Positions 8,641-16,952 of a stretch of 64,000 bases of DNA are shown piece after piece. This DNA is from Agromyces mediolanus (GTDB taxonomy: Bacteria > Actinomycetota > Actinomycetes > Actinomycetales > Microbacteriaceae), in the NCBI RefSeq assembly GCF_014648575.1, contig NZ_BMRJ01000003.1:107463-171462 (forward strand). The letters are read 5' to 3'. Each line of letters starts with the position of its first letter. Position 1 is the first letter of the stretch. Made by a program: the position numbers and the translations under genes. The notes under the pieces were generated by a model that had not been told where the DNA came from, did not search any database, and worked only from the letters and a program-made list of their open reading frames with translations.

Positions 8641-8988
8641 TCAGAAAGCGGTCGCGAAGAAGGGCAGGAACGGCAGCGTGAGCGCGCCGAAGGCGAGCAT
8701 GCCGAAGCCGACGAGCACGGTGCCGACGAGCATCACCGTGTTGAGCACGACGCCCCAGATGGCCATCGTGCGCGACGCCGGCTCGCGCTGGAGGCCGACG
8801 ATGCCGAGTACGAGACCGCCGATCGGCACCAGGAAGGTGAAGCCGGCGACGATCGACACGAGCCCGAGCACGAGGCTCGCGATCGAGAAGCCGTTCGTCT
8901 CGGCCGCCCGGGGCTGCGCCGGGGCGGGCTGCTGGGCCCCGCCCGCCGGGTGGACGGGAGTGACGGTGGGATCGATGGTGGTGGTCAT
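8641..8988 (-). CDS. DUF4190-type small membrane protein
   Basis: 115 residues. An N-terminal Pro/Ala/Gln-rich segment (1-30) is followed by the DUF4190 core: two hydrophobic segments about 34-68 and 76-112 separated by a short polar turn (LQREPASRT). Function is unknown; the family is common in actinobacteria, often beside other membrane proteins. The ATG at 8988 has GGAG close by, but TAGCGT seven bases upstream also fits leaderless transcription. Monocistronic, with a terminator 14 bases after the stop. Confidence 0.75.
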   Translation of the reverse strand: MTTTIDPTVTPVHPAGGAQQPAPAQPRAAETNGFSIASLVLGLVSIVAGFTFLVPIGGLVLGIVGLQREPASRTMAIWGVVLNTVMLVGTVLVGFGMLAFGALTLPFLPFFATAF

Positions 8989-8995
8989 GGCTCCA

Positions 8996-9001
8996 ACGCT
9001 A
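8996..9001 (-). promoter_or_regulatory. -10 box TAGCGT of the DUF4190 gene
   Basis: Seven bases upstream of the ATG at 8988 on the minus strand, the spacing seen at many starts in this window. Confidence 0.45.
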
Positions 9002-9025
9002 CGGATCGCGCCGCGGCGTCGGTAT

Positions 9026-9037
9026 GGGGATATCCCC
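9026..9037. promoter_or_regulatory. 12-base palindrome GGGGATATCCCC
   Basis: Perfect palindrome 25 bases upstream of the DUF4190 -10 box, so at about the -35 position. Its factor is unknown. Confidence 0.3.
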
Positions 9038-9077
9038 CGATTCCGGACCCCGAGCACCCCGAACGGGCCGAACGGGT

Positions 9078-10544
9078 TCACCCCTCGGCGAGCACCTCGG
9101 CGACGAGCTGCTCGACGACGGGCAGGCAGCGCGCGCGGTCGGCGGCGACGAAGCCGATCCTGGTGCGCCGGTCGAGCACATCGTCGGCGGTGAGCGCGCC
9201 CTCGACGCGCACGGCGTACTCGACGTCGGCGCGGCGCACGGCGACGCCCTCGGCGATCGGCACGGCCGGCTCGCTCAGACGGGTGCGGGCGAGGGCGTCG
9301 TCGATCCCGACGAGCCGCAGTCCGGCGGTGCGGCTCGGCGGCGCCGCGATGGTCCGGGTCGCGAGCGCGAGGTCGACGGCGTCCTCCGCCATCCGCCGGT
9401 ACGTGGTGAGCTTGCCGCCGAGCACGGAGACGAAGCCCGCGTCGGACACCGCGACGAGGTGGCGGCGCGAGAGGTCGGCCGTGCGGTCGGCCCCGCTGTC
9501 GATGAGCGGCCGCAGCCCGGCGAACGCACCGAGCAGCTGCTCGCGTCGCACCGGGGTCTCGACGACCCGGTTCAGGCTCGCGAGGAGGAAGGCGATCTCG
9601 GCCTCGCTCGGCTCCGGCACGTCCGGCACCGGCCCCGGGGCCTCCTCGTCGGTGAGGCCGACGACGACGCGGCCGGAGCGCTGCGGCAGGGCGAACACGT
9701 AGCGGCTGATCGAGCCCTCGTGCGGGATCGTCAGCGCCGCCGACGGCTGGCCGAGGAGCGCGCCGTCGAGCACGAGGTGCGTGCCGCGGCTCGGCCGAAC
9801 GGCGATGCCGCCGTCGAGGCCGCCGGCCCAGACGCCCGTCGCGTTCACGACGGCCCGCGCGCGGAGCTCGAAGCGCTCCCCGCTCAGCACGTCCGCCACC
9901 TCGGCCCCGTCGGCGCGGAGCCGGAGCGCGCGGACGCGGGTGAGGATCCACGCCCCGTGCGCGGCCGCGGTTCGGGCGACGGTGACGACGAGCTTCGCGT
10001 CGTCGACGAGCTGCCCGTCGTACGAGAGCATGCCGCCGCGGAGCCCCCGCCCCTCGAGCGCCGGCACGAGCCGCCGCGCCGTGCCGGCCGTGACCGGCCG
10101 GGGCGGCGGCAGCACCGCCCGCGGGGTGCGCGCCTGCACGCGGAGCAGATCGCCGAGGCCCATGCCGACGGCCCCGGCGGCGCGCTGACGGAGCGAGACG
10201 CCCGGCAGGAACGGGAGCAGTTGCGGCAGCGGGCGGATGAGGTGCGGCGCGATCGAGGTCATCAGCAGGTGGCGCTCGGCGGCGCTCTCCCTGGCGGTCG
10301 CGACGTCGCCGGTGGCGAGGTAGCGGAGGCCGCCGTGCACGAGCTTGGAGCTCCACCGGCTCGTGCCGAAGGCGAGGTCCTGGGCCTCGACGAGCACGAC
10401 GCGGAGCCCCCGCGAGGCCGCGTCGAGCGCGACTCCGGCCCCGGTGATGCCGCCGCCGACGACGAGCAGGTCCGCTGTCTCGGCGGCGGCGCGCTCCATC
10501 TCCCGCCCGCGGCGGGTGGCGTCGAGCGCGTCGGTGCCCGTCAT
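9078..10544 (-). CDS. glpD: FAD-dependent glycerol-3-phosphate dehydrogenase
   Basis: Oxidises sn-glycerol 3-phosphate to dihydroxyacetone phosphate at the membrane, passing electrons to quinone. 488 residues. FAD-binding DLLVVGGGITGAG lies at about 25-37, followed by the family segment SSKLVHGGLRYL; the C-terminal part has the GKLTTYRRMAE motif. The ATG at 10544 overlaps the stop of the TetR gene (ATGA), giving a TetR-glpD operon. Linkage to the divergent flavoprotein and lipid kinase suggests it serves phospholipid precursor balance, as with mycobacterial glpD1. Confidence 0.93.
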   Translation of the reverse strand: MTGTDALDATRRGREMERAAAETADLLVVGGGITGAGVALDAASRGLRVVLVEAQDLAFGTSRWSSKLVHGGLRYLATGDVATARESAAERHLLMTSIAPHLIRPLPQLLPFLPGVSLRQRAAGAVGMGLGDLLRVQARTPRAVLPPPRPVTAGTARRLVPALEGRGLRGGMLSYDGQLVDDAKLVVTVARTAAAHGAWILTRVRALRLRADGAEVADVLSGERFELRARAVVNATGVWAGGLDGGIAVRPSRGTHLVLDGALLGQPSAALTIPHEGSISRYVFALPQRSGRVVVGLTDEEAPGPVPDVPEPSEAEIAFLLASLNRVVETPVRREQLLGAFAGLRPLIDSGADRTADLSRRHLVAVSDAGFVSVLGGKLTTYRRMAEDAVDLALATRTIAAPPSRTAGLRLVGIDDALARTRLSEPAVPIAEGVAVRRADVEYAVRVEGALTADDVLDRRTRIGFVAADRARCLPVVEQLVAEVLAEG

Positions 10545-11149
10545 GGCCGCAGGTGCCCGTCGAGCGCCGCTCGGAGCTCGCGCTCCCAGGCCTCCTCGTC
10601 GATGAGCTCGGTCACGGTGCCGTGCGAGAGCACCGCCGACTGGGCGATGAGCAGCAGCATGACCGCGATCTCCTGCGGCGCCCCCTGGCGCACCGAGCCG
10701 TCCTCCTGCGCGGCCGCGATCGCCGTGGCGAGCCAGGCGAGGATCATCCGCTGGCTCGAGCCGACCCGCTGCAGGGTGTAGCGCGTGAAGGCCTCCGGCT
10801 CGTCGTCGAGCAGCCGCCCGTAGACCGCGTCGCTGCGGAAGCGGGCGGAGAAGCGCAGCACGTCGTCGACGAGGCCCGCGCGCGTGCTCGCGGGGGTCTC
10901 GAAGGAGGCGAGGATGCGGATGACGCGGCGCAGCAGCGCTGAACGGACCACGTCGTCGGCGTCGCTCCAGCTGCGGTAGACGGTCGGGCGGCTGAGGCCC
11001 GAACGGCGCGAGAGCTCGGCGATGGTCACCCCGCCGACGCCGCGGCGGCGGATGAGCTCGTCCGCGGCGTCGAGCACGCGCGACTGCGTGGCGTCCCACT
11101 CGGGGAGCTCGGCGCCGAAGGGCGGCAGCACTGCTTGACGTTCTTCCAT
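10541..11149 (-). CDS. TetR-family regulator
   Basis: 202 residues. Helix-turn-helix about 35-65 (VTIAELSRRSGLSRPTVYRSW); the rest is an all-helical ligand/dimer domain. Only 20 bases separate its ATG from the start of the divergent flavoprotein gene, so it likely controls both directions. A TACAGT box (11160-11165, minus strand) ten bases from the ATG implies a near-leaderless mRNA. It matches the position of mycobacterial Rv2250c next to glpD1. Its ligand is unknown; a lipid or glycerol metabolite is a reasonable guess. Confidence 0.85.
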   Translation of the reverse strand: MEERQAVLPPFGAELPEWDATQSRVLDAADELIRRRGVGGVTIAELSRRSGLSRPTVYRSWSDADDVVRSALLRRVIRILASFETPASTRAGLVDDVLRFSARFRSDAVYGRLLDDEPEAFTRYTLQRVGSSQRMILAWLATAIAAAQEDGSVRQGAPQEIAVMLLLIAQSAVLSHGTVTELIDEEAWERELRAALDGHLRP

Positions 11150-11169
11150 GATCTGTCACACTGTAATGC
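11150..11169. promoter_or_regulatory. Compact divergent promoter of the lipid cluster
   Basis: A 20-base gap holding TACAGT facing TetR and overlapping TGTAAT facing the flavoprotein gene. The TGTAAT is only two bases from the ATG at 11170, so either transcription starts elsewhere or the real start is the next in-frame ATG at 11209. Confidence 0.35.
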
Positions 11170-12822
11170 ATGAGCGATGCACGCGACAGGGTCGACGCGG
11201 ACCCGCCGATGCGGTGGAACGGCTGGGGCGACCCGGCCAAGGCGAAAGACCTGCCCCTCGCCGTGCGCACGCTCCTGCCGCTCCTGCTCGGCCGGGTGCG
11301 GCGACCGGCGCCGGCCGCGGAGCTCGACGCCGTGCGCGTTGCGCCGCCCGCGCTCACCGCCGAGGAGCTCGACGCGCTCCGCGCCGTCGTCGGCGAGGCG
11401 CACGTCGAGCTCTCCGCCGAGGCGCGGCTCCGGCACGCCGGCGGCCGATCCACGCCCGACCTGCTCCGTCGCAGAGCGCCGGAGCAGCTCGCGCCCGACG
11501 CCGTCGTGCGTCCCGCCGATCACGGCGAGGTGCTCGCCTGCCTCGAGCTTGCGCACGCCCGCGGCATCGCGGTCATCCCCTTCGGCGGCGGCACGAGCGT
11601 CGTCGGCGCCCTCGATCCCGAACGCGGCGCCCACCACGCCGTCGTGAGCCTCGACCTCCGCCGGCTCACTGGCCTCCTCGCGCTCGACGAGCTCAGCGGC
11701 GAGGCCGTCCTCGGCGCCGGCACGACCGGCCCCGAGGCGGAGGCGCTGCTCGCCGCGCACGGCTTCGAGCTCGGCCACTACCCGCAGAGCTTCCGCTACG
11801 CGACCATCGGCGGCTTCGCCGCGGCCCGCTCCTCCGGGCAGAACTCGGCCGGCTACGGCCGCTTCGACACCATGGTCACGGGACTCCGGGTCGCCACCCC
11901 CACCGGCGAGCTCGAGCTCGGCCGCTCCCCCGGCTCCGCCGCCGGCCCCGATCTCGTCCGGGTGTTCCTCGGCTCGGAGGGCATCTTCGGCGTCATCACC
12001 GAGGTCCGGCTGCGCGTGCACCCGGTGCCTCGCGAGCGCGTCTTCGAGGCCTGGACCTTCCCCGACTTCGCGGCGGGCGCCGAGGGGCTCCGCCGGGTCG
12101 CCCAGCACGGCGGCGGGCCCACCGTCATCCGCCTCTCCGACGAGGCGGAGACCGCCGTGAGCCTCGCACAGCTCGGCAAGCTCGGCAAGGCGCTCGCGAA
12201 AGGCGCGAGCGCCGTCACGGTCTACGAGGGCGACGGCATCGAGGAGCGCCGGGCGCGCACCTCGGAGCTGCTGCGCGCCGCGGCCGGCACCTCCTCCGGC
12301 GCGGGCGCCGCCGCCGACTGGCTCGCCGGCCGCTTCGACGGCCCCTACCTGCGCGACGCGCTCCTCGACGCCGGCGTGTTCTGCGAGACGCTCGAGACGG
12401 CCACCACCTGGTCGAAGCTGCCGGCGCTGCGCGAGGCCGTCGAGCGCACCCTCCGCGACGGCCTCGGCGCAGCCGGCGCGAAGTCGTACGTCATGTGCCA
12501 CGTCTCGCACATCTATCCCACCGGCGCCTCGCTCTACTTCACCGTCCTCGCGGGGATCCGCGAGGAGCCGCTCGGAGTCTGGGAGCGGGTGAAGGCCGAG
12601 GTGAACGACGCCATCCTCGCCGCCGGCGGCACCATCAGCCACCACCACGCCGTCGGCCGGGACCACGCCCCGTGGCTGCCGAGCGAGATCGGCGAGACCG
12701 GCATCCGCATCCTCCGGGCCATCAAGCGCGAACTCGACCCGCGCGCGATCCTGAACCCCGGCGCGGTCATCGCGGCCGAGCCGGCCGCGCACCCCGCGTC
12801 CGCACCAAGCCGGGAGGGATGA
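11170..12822 (+). CDS. FAD-linked oxidase, alkyl-DHAP synthase (AGPS)-like
   Basis: 550 residues. Segment PMRWNGWGDP at the N-terminus and a PCMH-type FAD domain (about 115-290: VIPFGGGTSVVGAL, then FRYATIGGFAAARSSGQNS) are characteristic of the alkylglycerone-phosphate synthase group. The His-rich segment ISHHHAVGRDH near 495-505 matches the AGPS active-site region. The eukaryotic enzyme swaps acyl for alkyl on acyl-DHAP; bacterial homologues such as Rv2251 and Rv3107c are less defined. ATGA overlap with the lipid kinase gene means coupled translation. An alternative start at 11209 would shorten it by 13 residues. Confidence 0.85.
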   Translation: MSDARDRVDADPPMRWNGWGDPAKAKDLPLAVRTLLPLLLGRVRRPAPAAELDAVRVAPPALTAEELDALRAVVGEAHVELSAEARLRHAGGRSTPDLLRRRAPEQLAPDAVVRPADHGEVLACLELAHARGIAVIPFGGGTSVVGALDPERGAHHAVVSLDLRRLTGLLALDELSGEAVLGAGTTGPEAEALLAAHGFELGHYPQSFRYATIGGFAAARSSGQNSAGYGRFDTMVTGLRVATPTGELELGRSPGSAAGPDLVRVFLGSEGIFGVITEVRLRVHPVPRERVFEAWTFPDFAAGAEGLRRVAQHGGGPTVIRLSDEAETAVSLAQLGKLGKALAKGASAVTVYEGDGIEERRARTSELLRAAAGTSSGAGAAADWLAGRFDGPYLRDALLDAGVFCETLETATTWSKLPALREAVERTLRDGLGAAGAKSYVMCHVSHIYPTGASLYFTVLAGIREEPLGVWERVKAEVNDAILAAGGTISHHHAVGRDHAPWLPSEIGETGIRILRAIKRELDPRAILNPGAVIAAEPAAHPASAPSREG

Positions 12823-13772
12823 CGGTGGGCGGGCACATCGCGGTGCTGGCCAATCCGTTCGCCGGAAAGGGGCGCGGACGCGCCGCCGCCGCCTCGGCCA
12901 TCGCCGGACTCCGCGCGCACGGCGTCGAGGTGCGCAGCTACGAGGGGGGCTCGGCCGCCGAGACCGCCGCGCTCGCGGCGCGGGCACTCGATGGCGCCCC
13001 GACCGCGCTCGTGGTCGTCGGCGGGGACGGCACCCTCTCCGGGATCCTCGAGCCCCTCCTCCGCGCGTCCGTGCCGATCGTGCTCGTGCCCGCGGGCACC
13101 GGCAACGACCTCGCCCGCGCGCTCGGACTCCCCCGTGACGACGCGGCGGCGGCCGCGGCGCTCGCCCTCACCGGCACCGCCCGGGTCATCGACGTCGGCG
13201 AGGTGCGCAGCGCCGGCCGGACGACCCCCTTCCTCACCGTCGCCGCCCTCGGCTTCGACGCGAAGGTCAGCGACCGCACGAACCGGCTGCGCTGGCCGCA
13301 CGGCGCGCTCCGCTACTACCTGGCCCTCGCGATCGAGCTCGTGCGGCTGCGCCCCATGGACTTCACCATCCGGATCGAGGACGAGGACGAGCTCCGCGCG
13401 CCCGGCACGCTCGTCGCGGTCGGCAACACCGAGAGCTACGGCGGCGGGATGCCCGTCTGCGTGGGCGCGCTCCCCGACGACGGGCTGCTCGACGTCGTGC
13501 ACGTCGCCCCGCTCACGCGGCTGCGGCTCGTGCGGCTCTTTCCGCTGCTGCTGCGCGGCCGGCACGACCACCGCCCCGAGGTGACCCACCGGCGCGCCCG
13601 CGAGGTGCGGGTCTCGGCCCCTGGACTCACCGTCTACGCCGACGGCGAGCGCGTCGGCAGCGGTGCCTGCGAGATCGTCTCGCGGGCGGGCGCGCTGCGC
13701 ATCATGGTGCCGCACGCCCAGGGCCGGCCGTCGGCCGCCGACGCGGCGCACGCGGCGGGCGGCCCGGCATGA
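12819..13772 (+). CDS. Diacylglycerol kinase-family lipid kinase (YegS/Rv2252/BmrU type)
   Basis: Predicted ATP-dependent phosphorylation of diacylglycerol or a related lipid, giving phosphatidate. 317 residues. NPFAGKGRG at 12-20 and GGDGT at 68-72 form the nucleotide site; PAGTGNDLARAL follows. A further conserved block is ESYGGGMPV in the C-terminal domain. GGGAGGG precedes the ATG at 12819, which overlaps the preceding stop (ATGA), and it ends in an ATGA overlap with the GMC gene. Rv2252 of M. tuberculosis, in the same order after an AGPS-like gene, is a characterised diacylglycerol kinase. Confidence 0.92.
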   Translation: MTVGGHIAVLANPFAGKGRGRAAAASAIAGLRAHGVEVRSYEGGSAAETAALAARALDGAPTALVVVGGDGTLSGILEPLLRASVPIVLVPAGTGNDLARALGLPRDDAAAAAALALTGTARVIDVGEVRSAGRTTPFLTVAALGFDAKVSDRTNRLRWPHGALRYYLALAIELVRLRPMDFTIRIEDEDELRAPGTLVAVGNTESYGGGMPVCVGALPDDGLLDVVHVAPLTRLRLVRLFPLLLRGRHDHRPEVTHRRAREVRVSAPGLTVYADGERVGSGACEIVSRAGALRIMVPHAQGRPSAADAAHAAGGPA

Positions 13773-15418
13773 ACGCGGCCACCGGCTTCGACGAGGACGT
13801 CGTCATCGTCGGCTCGGGCTTCGGCGGCTCGGTCGCGGCGCTGCGGCTGGCCGAGAAGGGCTACCGCGTCCGGGTCTACGAAGCCGGCCGGCGCTTCGCC
13901 GACGAGGACTTCGCGAAGACGAGCTGGAACCTGCGCCGCTACCTCTGGGCGCCCGCGCTCGGCTGCTACGGCGTGCAGCGCATCCACCGTCTGCCCCACG
14001 TGATGATCCTCGCGGGCGCCGGGGTCGGCGGCGGCTCGCTGAACTACGCGAACACCCTCTACGAACCCGGACCCGGCTTCTTCGCCGACCCGCAGTGGGA
14101 GGGCCTCGCGGACTGGGCGGGCGAGCTCGCCCCGCACTACGCGACGGCCAAGCGCATGCTCGGCGTCGTCGAGCGGTATCCGCACCGCGGCCCCGTCGAA
14201 CGGATCATGGCGGGCGCGGCGGAGGACCTCGGCGTCGGCGACACGTTCCGGCACGCGCCGGTCGGCGTCTGGTTCGGCCGCCCCGGCGAGCGCACGGCCG
14301 ACCCCTTCTTCGGCGGCGAGGGGCCCGAGCGCACCGGATGCACGCTCTGCGGCAACTGCATGGTCGGCTGCCGGGTCGGCGCGAAGAACACGCTCGTGAA
14401 GAACTACCTCGCGCTCGCCGAGCGCCGCGGCGTCGCCATCGAGCCGCTGCGCACCGTCACCGAGGTGCGCGAGCTGGCGGGCGGCGGCTTCGCCGTCACC
14501 ACCCGCCGCACCGACGGCCGCCTGCGCCGCGGCGAGCGCACCGTCACCGCGGAGCGGGTCGTGCTCGCCGCCGGCACCTGGGGCACGCAGCAGCTCCTGC
14601 ACCGGATGAAGCGCTCCGGCGCGCTGCCGGCCGTCTCCGACGCGCTCGGCCGGCTCACCCGCACGAACTCGGAGGCGCTCGACGGGGCCGTGGCCACCGC
14701 GGTGCCCGAGTCGCTCGGCCTCGCCCGCGGCGTCGCCATCACGACCTCCTTCCACGTCGACGACCGCACCCACGTCGAGAACGTGCGGTACGGGCCCGGT
14801 TCGAACCTGATGGGCGCCCTGGCCACCGTGCTGGTGCCGGGCGAGCTCCCGCTCGCCCGCCGCTTCGGCCGGGTCGTGCGGCTCGTGCTGCGCTCACCGG
14901 CGCGTCAGCTCCGGCTCGCCTCGCTGCGCCGCTGGAGCGAGCGCGGCATCATCGCCCTCGTCATGCAGACGGCCGACAACTCGCTGACCCTCTCGTTGCG
15001 CCGCCGCTTCGGCCGGCTTCGCCTCACGAGCGAGCAGGGGCACGGCGAGCCGAACCCGAGCCATCTGCCGGAGGCGCACCGTGCCGCCGAAGCCATCGCG
15101 GCCCGGATGGCCGTGGAGGGCGGCGTGCCCGCCGAGGCGCGCGGCTCGTGGCCGGAGGTGTTCGGCATCCCGCTGACGGCGCACTTCCTCGGCGGCGCCA
15201 CGATCTCGGCGTCGCCCGCCGACGGCGTCGTCGACGCCTACCACCGGGTGTGGGGCCATCCGGGGCTCTCCGTCGTCGACGGCGCAGCCGTGCCCGCGAA
15301 CCCCGGGGTGAACCCCTCGCTCACTATTACCGCGCTCGCCGAGCGCGCGCTGTCGCACTGGCCCATGGCCGGCGCGGCCGACGGTCGGCCGAGTCAGCAG
15401 CAGCTGCTCGACCGCTGA
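13769..15418 (+). CDS. GMC-family FAD oxidoreductase, cholesterol-oxidase-like branch
   Basis: 549 residues. GSGFGG at 15-20 binds FAD; GAGVGGGSLNYAN about 85-97 is the second GMC block; NPGVNPSLTITALAE near the C-terminus contains the conserved Asn-containing active-site strand. A cysteine group C-x2-C-x2-C-x3-C (CTLCGNCMVGC, about 192-202) resembles an iron-sulfur or zinc site and is known in the ChoD-like GMC branch. Coupled by ATGA overlap to the lipid kinase, so its substrate is probably a lipid alcohol or a lipid intermediate; a sterol is possible but nothing else here points to sterol catabolism. Confidence 0.85.
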   Translation: MNAATGFDEDVVIVGSGFGGSVAALRLAEKGYRVRVYEAGRRFADEDFAKTSWNLRRYLWAPALGCYGVQRIHRLPHVMILAGAGVGGGSLNYANTLYEPGPGFFADPQWEGLADWAGELAPHYATAKRMLGVVERYPHRGPVERIMAGAAEDLGVGDTFRHAPVGVWFGRPGERTADPFFGGEGPERTGCTLCGNCMVGCRVGAKNTLVKNYLALAERRGVAIEPLRTVTEVRELAGGGFAVTTRRTDGRLRRGERTVTAERVVLAAGTWGTQQLLHRMKRSGALPAVSDALGRLTRTNSEALDGAVATAVPESLGLARGVAITTSFHVDDRTHVENVRYGPGSNLMGALATVLVPGELPLARRFGRVVRLVLRSPARQLRLASLRRWSERGIIALVMQTADNSLTLSLRRRFGRLRLTSEQGHGEPNPSHLPEAHRAAEAIAARMAVEGGVPAEARGSWPEVFGIPLTAHFLGGATISASPADGVVDAYHRVWGHPGLSVVDGAAVPANPGVNPSLTITALAERALSHWPMAGAADGRPSQQQLLDR

Positions 15419-15474
15419 GCACGGCCCGCGCGGCAGCCCGTCCTCGCCACGTCGTCGCTTCTCCGCTCGAAGTC

Positions 15475-15504
15475 GCGACAGGGGCCCCTCCGCTTCGCTA
15501 TGCT
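15475..15504 (+). promoter_or_regulatory. Putative promoter of the uracil permease gene
   Basis: GCGACA, 18-base spacer, TATGCT. It would yield a leader of about 90 bases, long for this genome; no clear attenuator was recognised in it. Confidence 0.4.
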
Positions 15505-15599
15505 CCGATGCAGCGCACGGTCCCGACCGCGCCGCTCCAGCCCCGGCCCGCCGCGCGATCCGCGATGACGGGCACCCCCACCACGCGAAACGGAGCCCC

Positions 15600-16886
15600 A
15601 TGGCACTCCCCTGGACCCTTCACGGCGACGGCAAGACCGTCGCCCCGGGCGAGGTCGTCGCCCCCGGCGAACGCCTGAGCTGGCCGCGCACCATCGGCCT
15701 CGGCGCGCAGCACGTCGTCGCCATGTTCGGCGCCACCTTCCTCGTGCCCCTGCTCACCGGGTTCCCGCCGGCGACGACGGTGCTGTTCTCCGGCATCGGC
15801 ACGATCCTCTTCCTGCTGATCACCCAGAACCGGCTGCCGAGCTACCTCGGCTCCTCCTTCGCGTTCATCGCCCCGGTCACCGCCGCGCTCGCCTCCGAGC
15901 AGGCCGCCGACCCGATGGGGGCCGCGCTCTTCGGCATCGTCGCCGTCGGCGTGATGCTCGCCCTCATCGGCGCGCTCGTGATCTGGACGGGCACCGGCTG
16001 GATCGACGTGCTCATGCCGCCGGTCGTCGCGGGTGCGATCGTCGCGCTCATCGGTCTGAACCTCGCCCCGGCGGCGAAGTCCAACTTCGACCAGGCGCCG
16101 CTCACCGCGCTCATCACGCTCGCGGCGGTGCTGCTCACGACCGTGCTGTTCCGCGGCATCCTCGGCCGGATCTCGATCCTCATCGGCGTGCTCGTCGGCT
16201 ACATCGCGGCCGTGCTGCAGGGCCAGGTCGACTTCGAGGCGATCCAGCAGGCCGCCTGGCTGGGGCTGCCCGAGTTCCACCTCGCCGGCAACCCCTTCGC
16301 GGATGCCGCGCTCTGGGGCCTGCTGCCCGCGTTCCTGCCGATCGTGCTCGTGCTCATCGCCGAGAACGTGGGCCACGTGCGCGGCGTCGCGCAGATGACC
16401 GACCCCTCCGTCAACCGGCAGACGGGCCGCGCGCTCTTCGCCGACGGCGTCGCGACCACCATCGCGGGCTTCTTCGGCGGCTCGGGCACGACGACCTACG
16501 GCGAGAACATCGGCGTCATGGCCGCGACGCGCGTCTACTCGACGGCCGCCTACTGGGTGGCCGGCTTCGTCGCGATCCTGCTCGGCCTCTCGCCGAAGTT
16601 CGGCGCGCTCGTGAACACGATCCCCGCCGGCGTGCTCGGCGGGGCCACGGTCGCGCTGTACGGCCTCATCGGCATCATCGGCGTGAAGATCTGGGTCGAC
16701 AACAAGGTCGACTTCTCGCGCCCGGTGAACCAGTTCACGGCCGCGACGGCGCTCATCATCGGCATCGCGAACTTCACGATCGAGTTCGGCTCCGTGGTCT
16801 TCAACGGCATCGCCCTCGGCACCGTCGCCGCGATCGTCGTGTACCACGCGATGAACGCCATCGGGAAGGCGCGCGGCACGGCGTAG
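15600..16886 (+). CDS. Uracil permease, NCS2 family (UraA-like)
   Basis: Proton-coupled nucleobase importer in the cytoplasmic membrane, 428 residues with about 14 hydrophobic segments. The loop GTTTYGENIGVMAATRVYS (about 297-315) is the uracil-specific NCS2 signature, distinct from xanthine and purine members. GGAG lies six to nine bases before the ATG. It stands alone, with its own promoter and a long shared terminator. Salvage of exogenous uracil is the expected role. Confidence 0.88.
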   Translation: MALPWTLHGDGKTVAPGEVVAPGERLSWPRTIGLGAQHVVAMFGATFLVPLLTGFPPATTVLFSGIGTILFLLITQNRLPSYLGSSFAFIAPVTAALASEQAADPMGAALFGIVAVGVMLALIGALVIWTGTGWIDVLMPPVVAGAIVALIGLNLAPAAKSNFDQAPLTALITLAAVLLTTVLFRGILGRISILIGVLVGYIAAVLQGQVDFEAIQQAAWLGLPEFHLAGNPFADAALWGLLPAFLPIVLVLIAENVGHVRGVAQMTDPSVNRQTGRALFADGVATTIAGFFGGSGTTTYGENIGVMAATRVYSTAAYWVAGFVAILLGLSPKFGALVNTIPAGVLGGATVALYGLIGIIGVKIWVDNKVDFSRPVNQFTAATALIIGIANFTIEFGSVVFNGIALGTVAAIVVYHAMNAIGKARGTA

Positions 16887-16895
16887 GCCCGCTCG

Positions 16896-16942
16896 AACGA
16901 CGGATGCCCCGGGCAGCAGTGCTGCCCGGGGCATCCGTCGTT
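16896..16942. terminator. Bidirectional terminator between two convergent nucleobase permeases
   Basis: Perfect 22-base stem with a three-base AGT loop; the ends read AACGAC and GTCGTT so either strand ends in a short T run. It sits 9 bases past the uracil permease and 10 bases past the convergent NCS2 permease. Confidence 0.85.
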
Positions 16943-16952
16943 CCGGGGTCGA

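Noticed and set aside
11170-11209. Later ATG at 11209 as the start of the AGPS-like gene
   Set aside because: Kept as an alternative only. The 11170 start leaves a normal divergent gap; the promoter position is ambiguous and cannot settle it.
15419-15599. Uracil permease leader considered as a pyrimidine attenuator
   Set aside because: No terminator-antiterminator pair or PyrR-type loop could be drawn with confidence.
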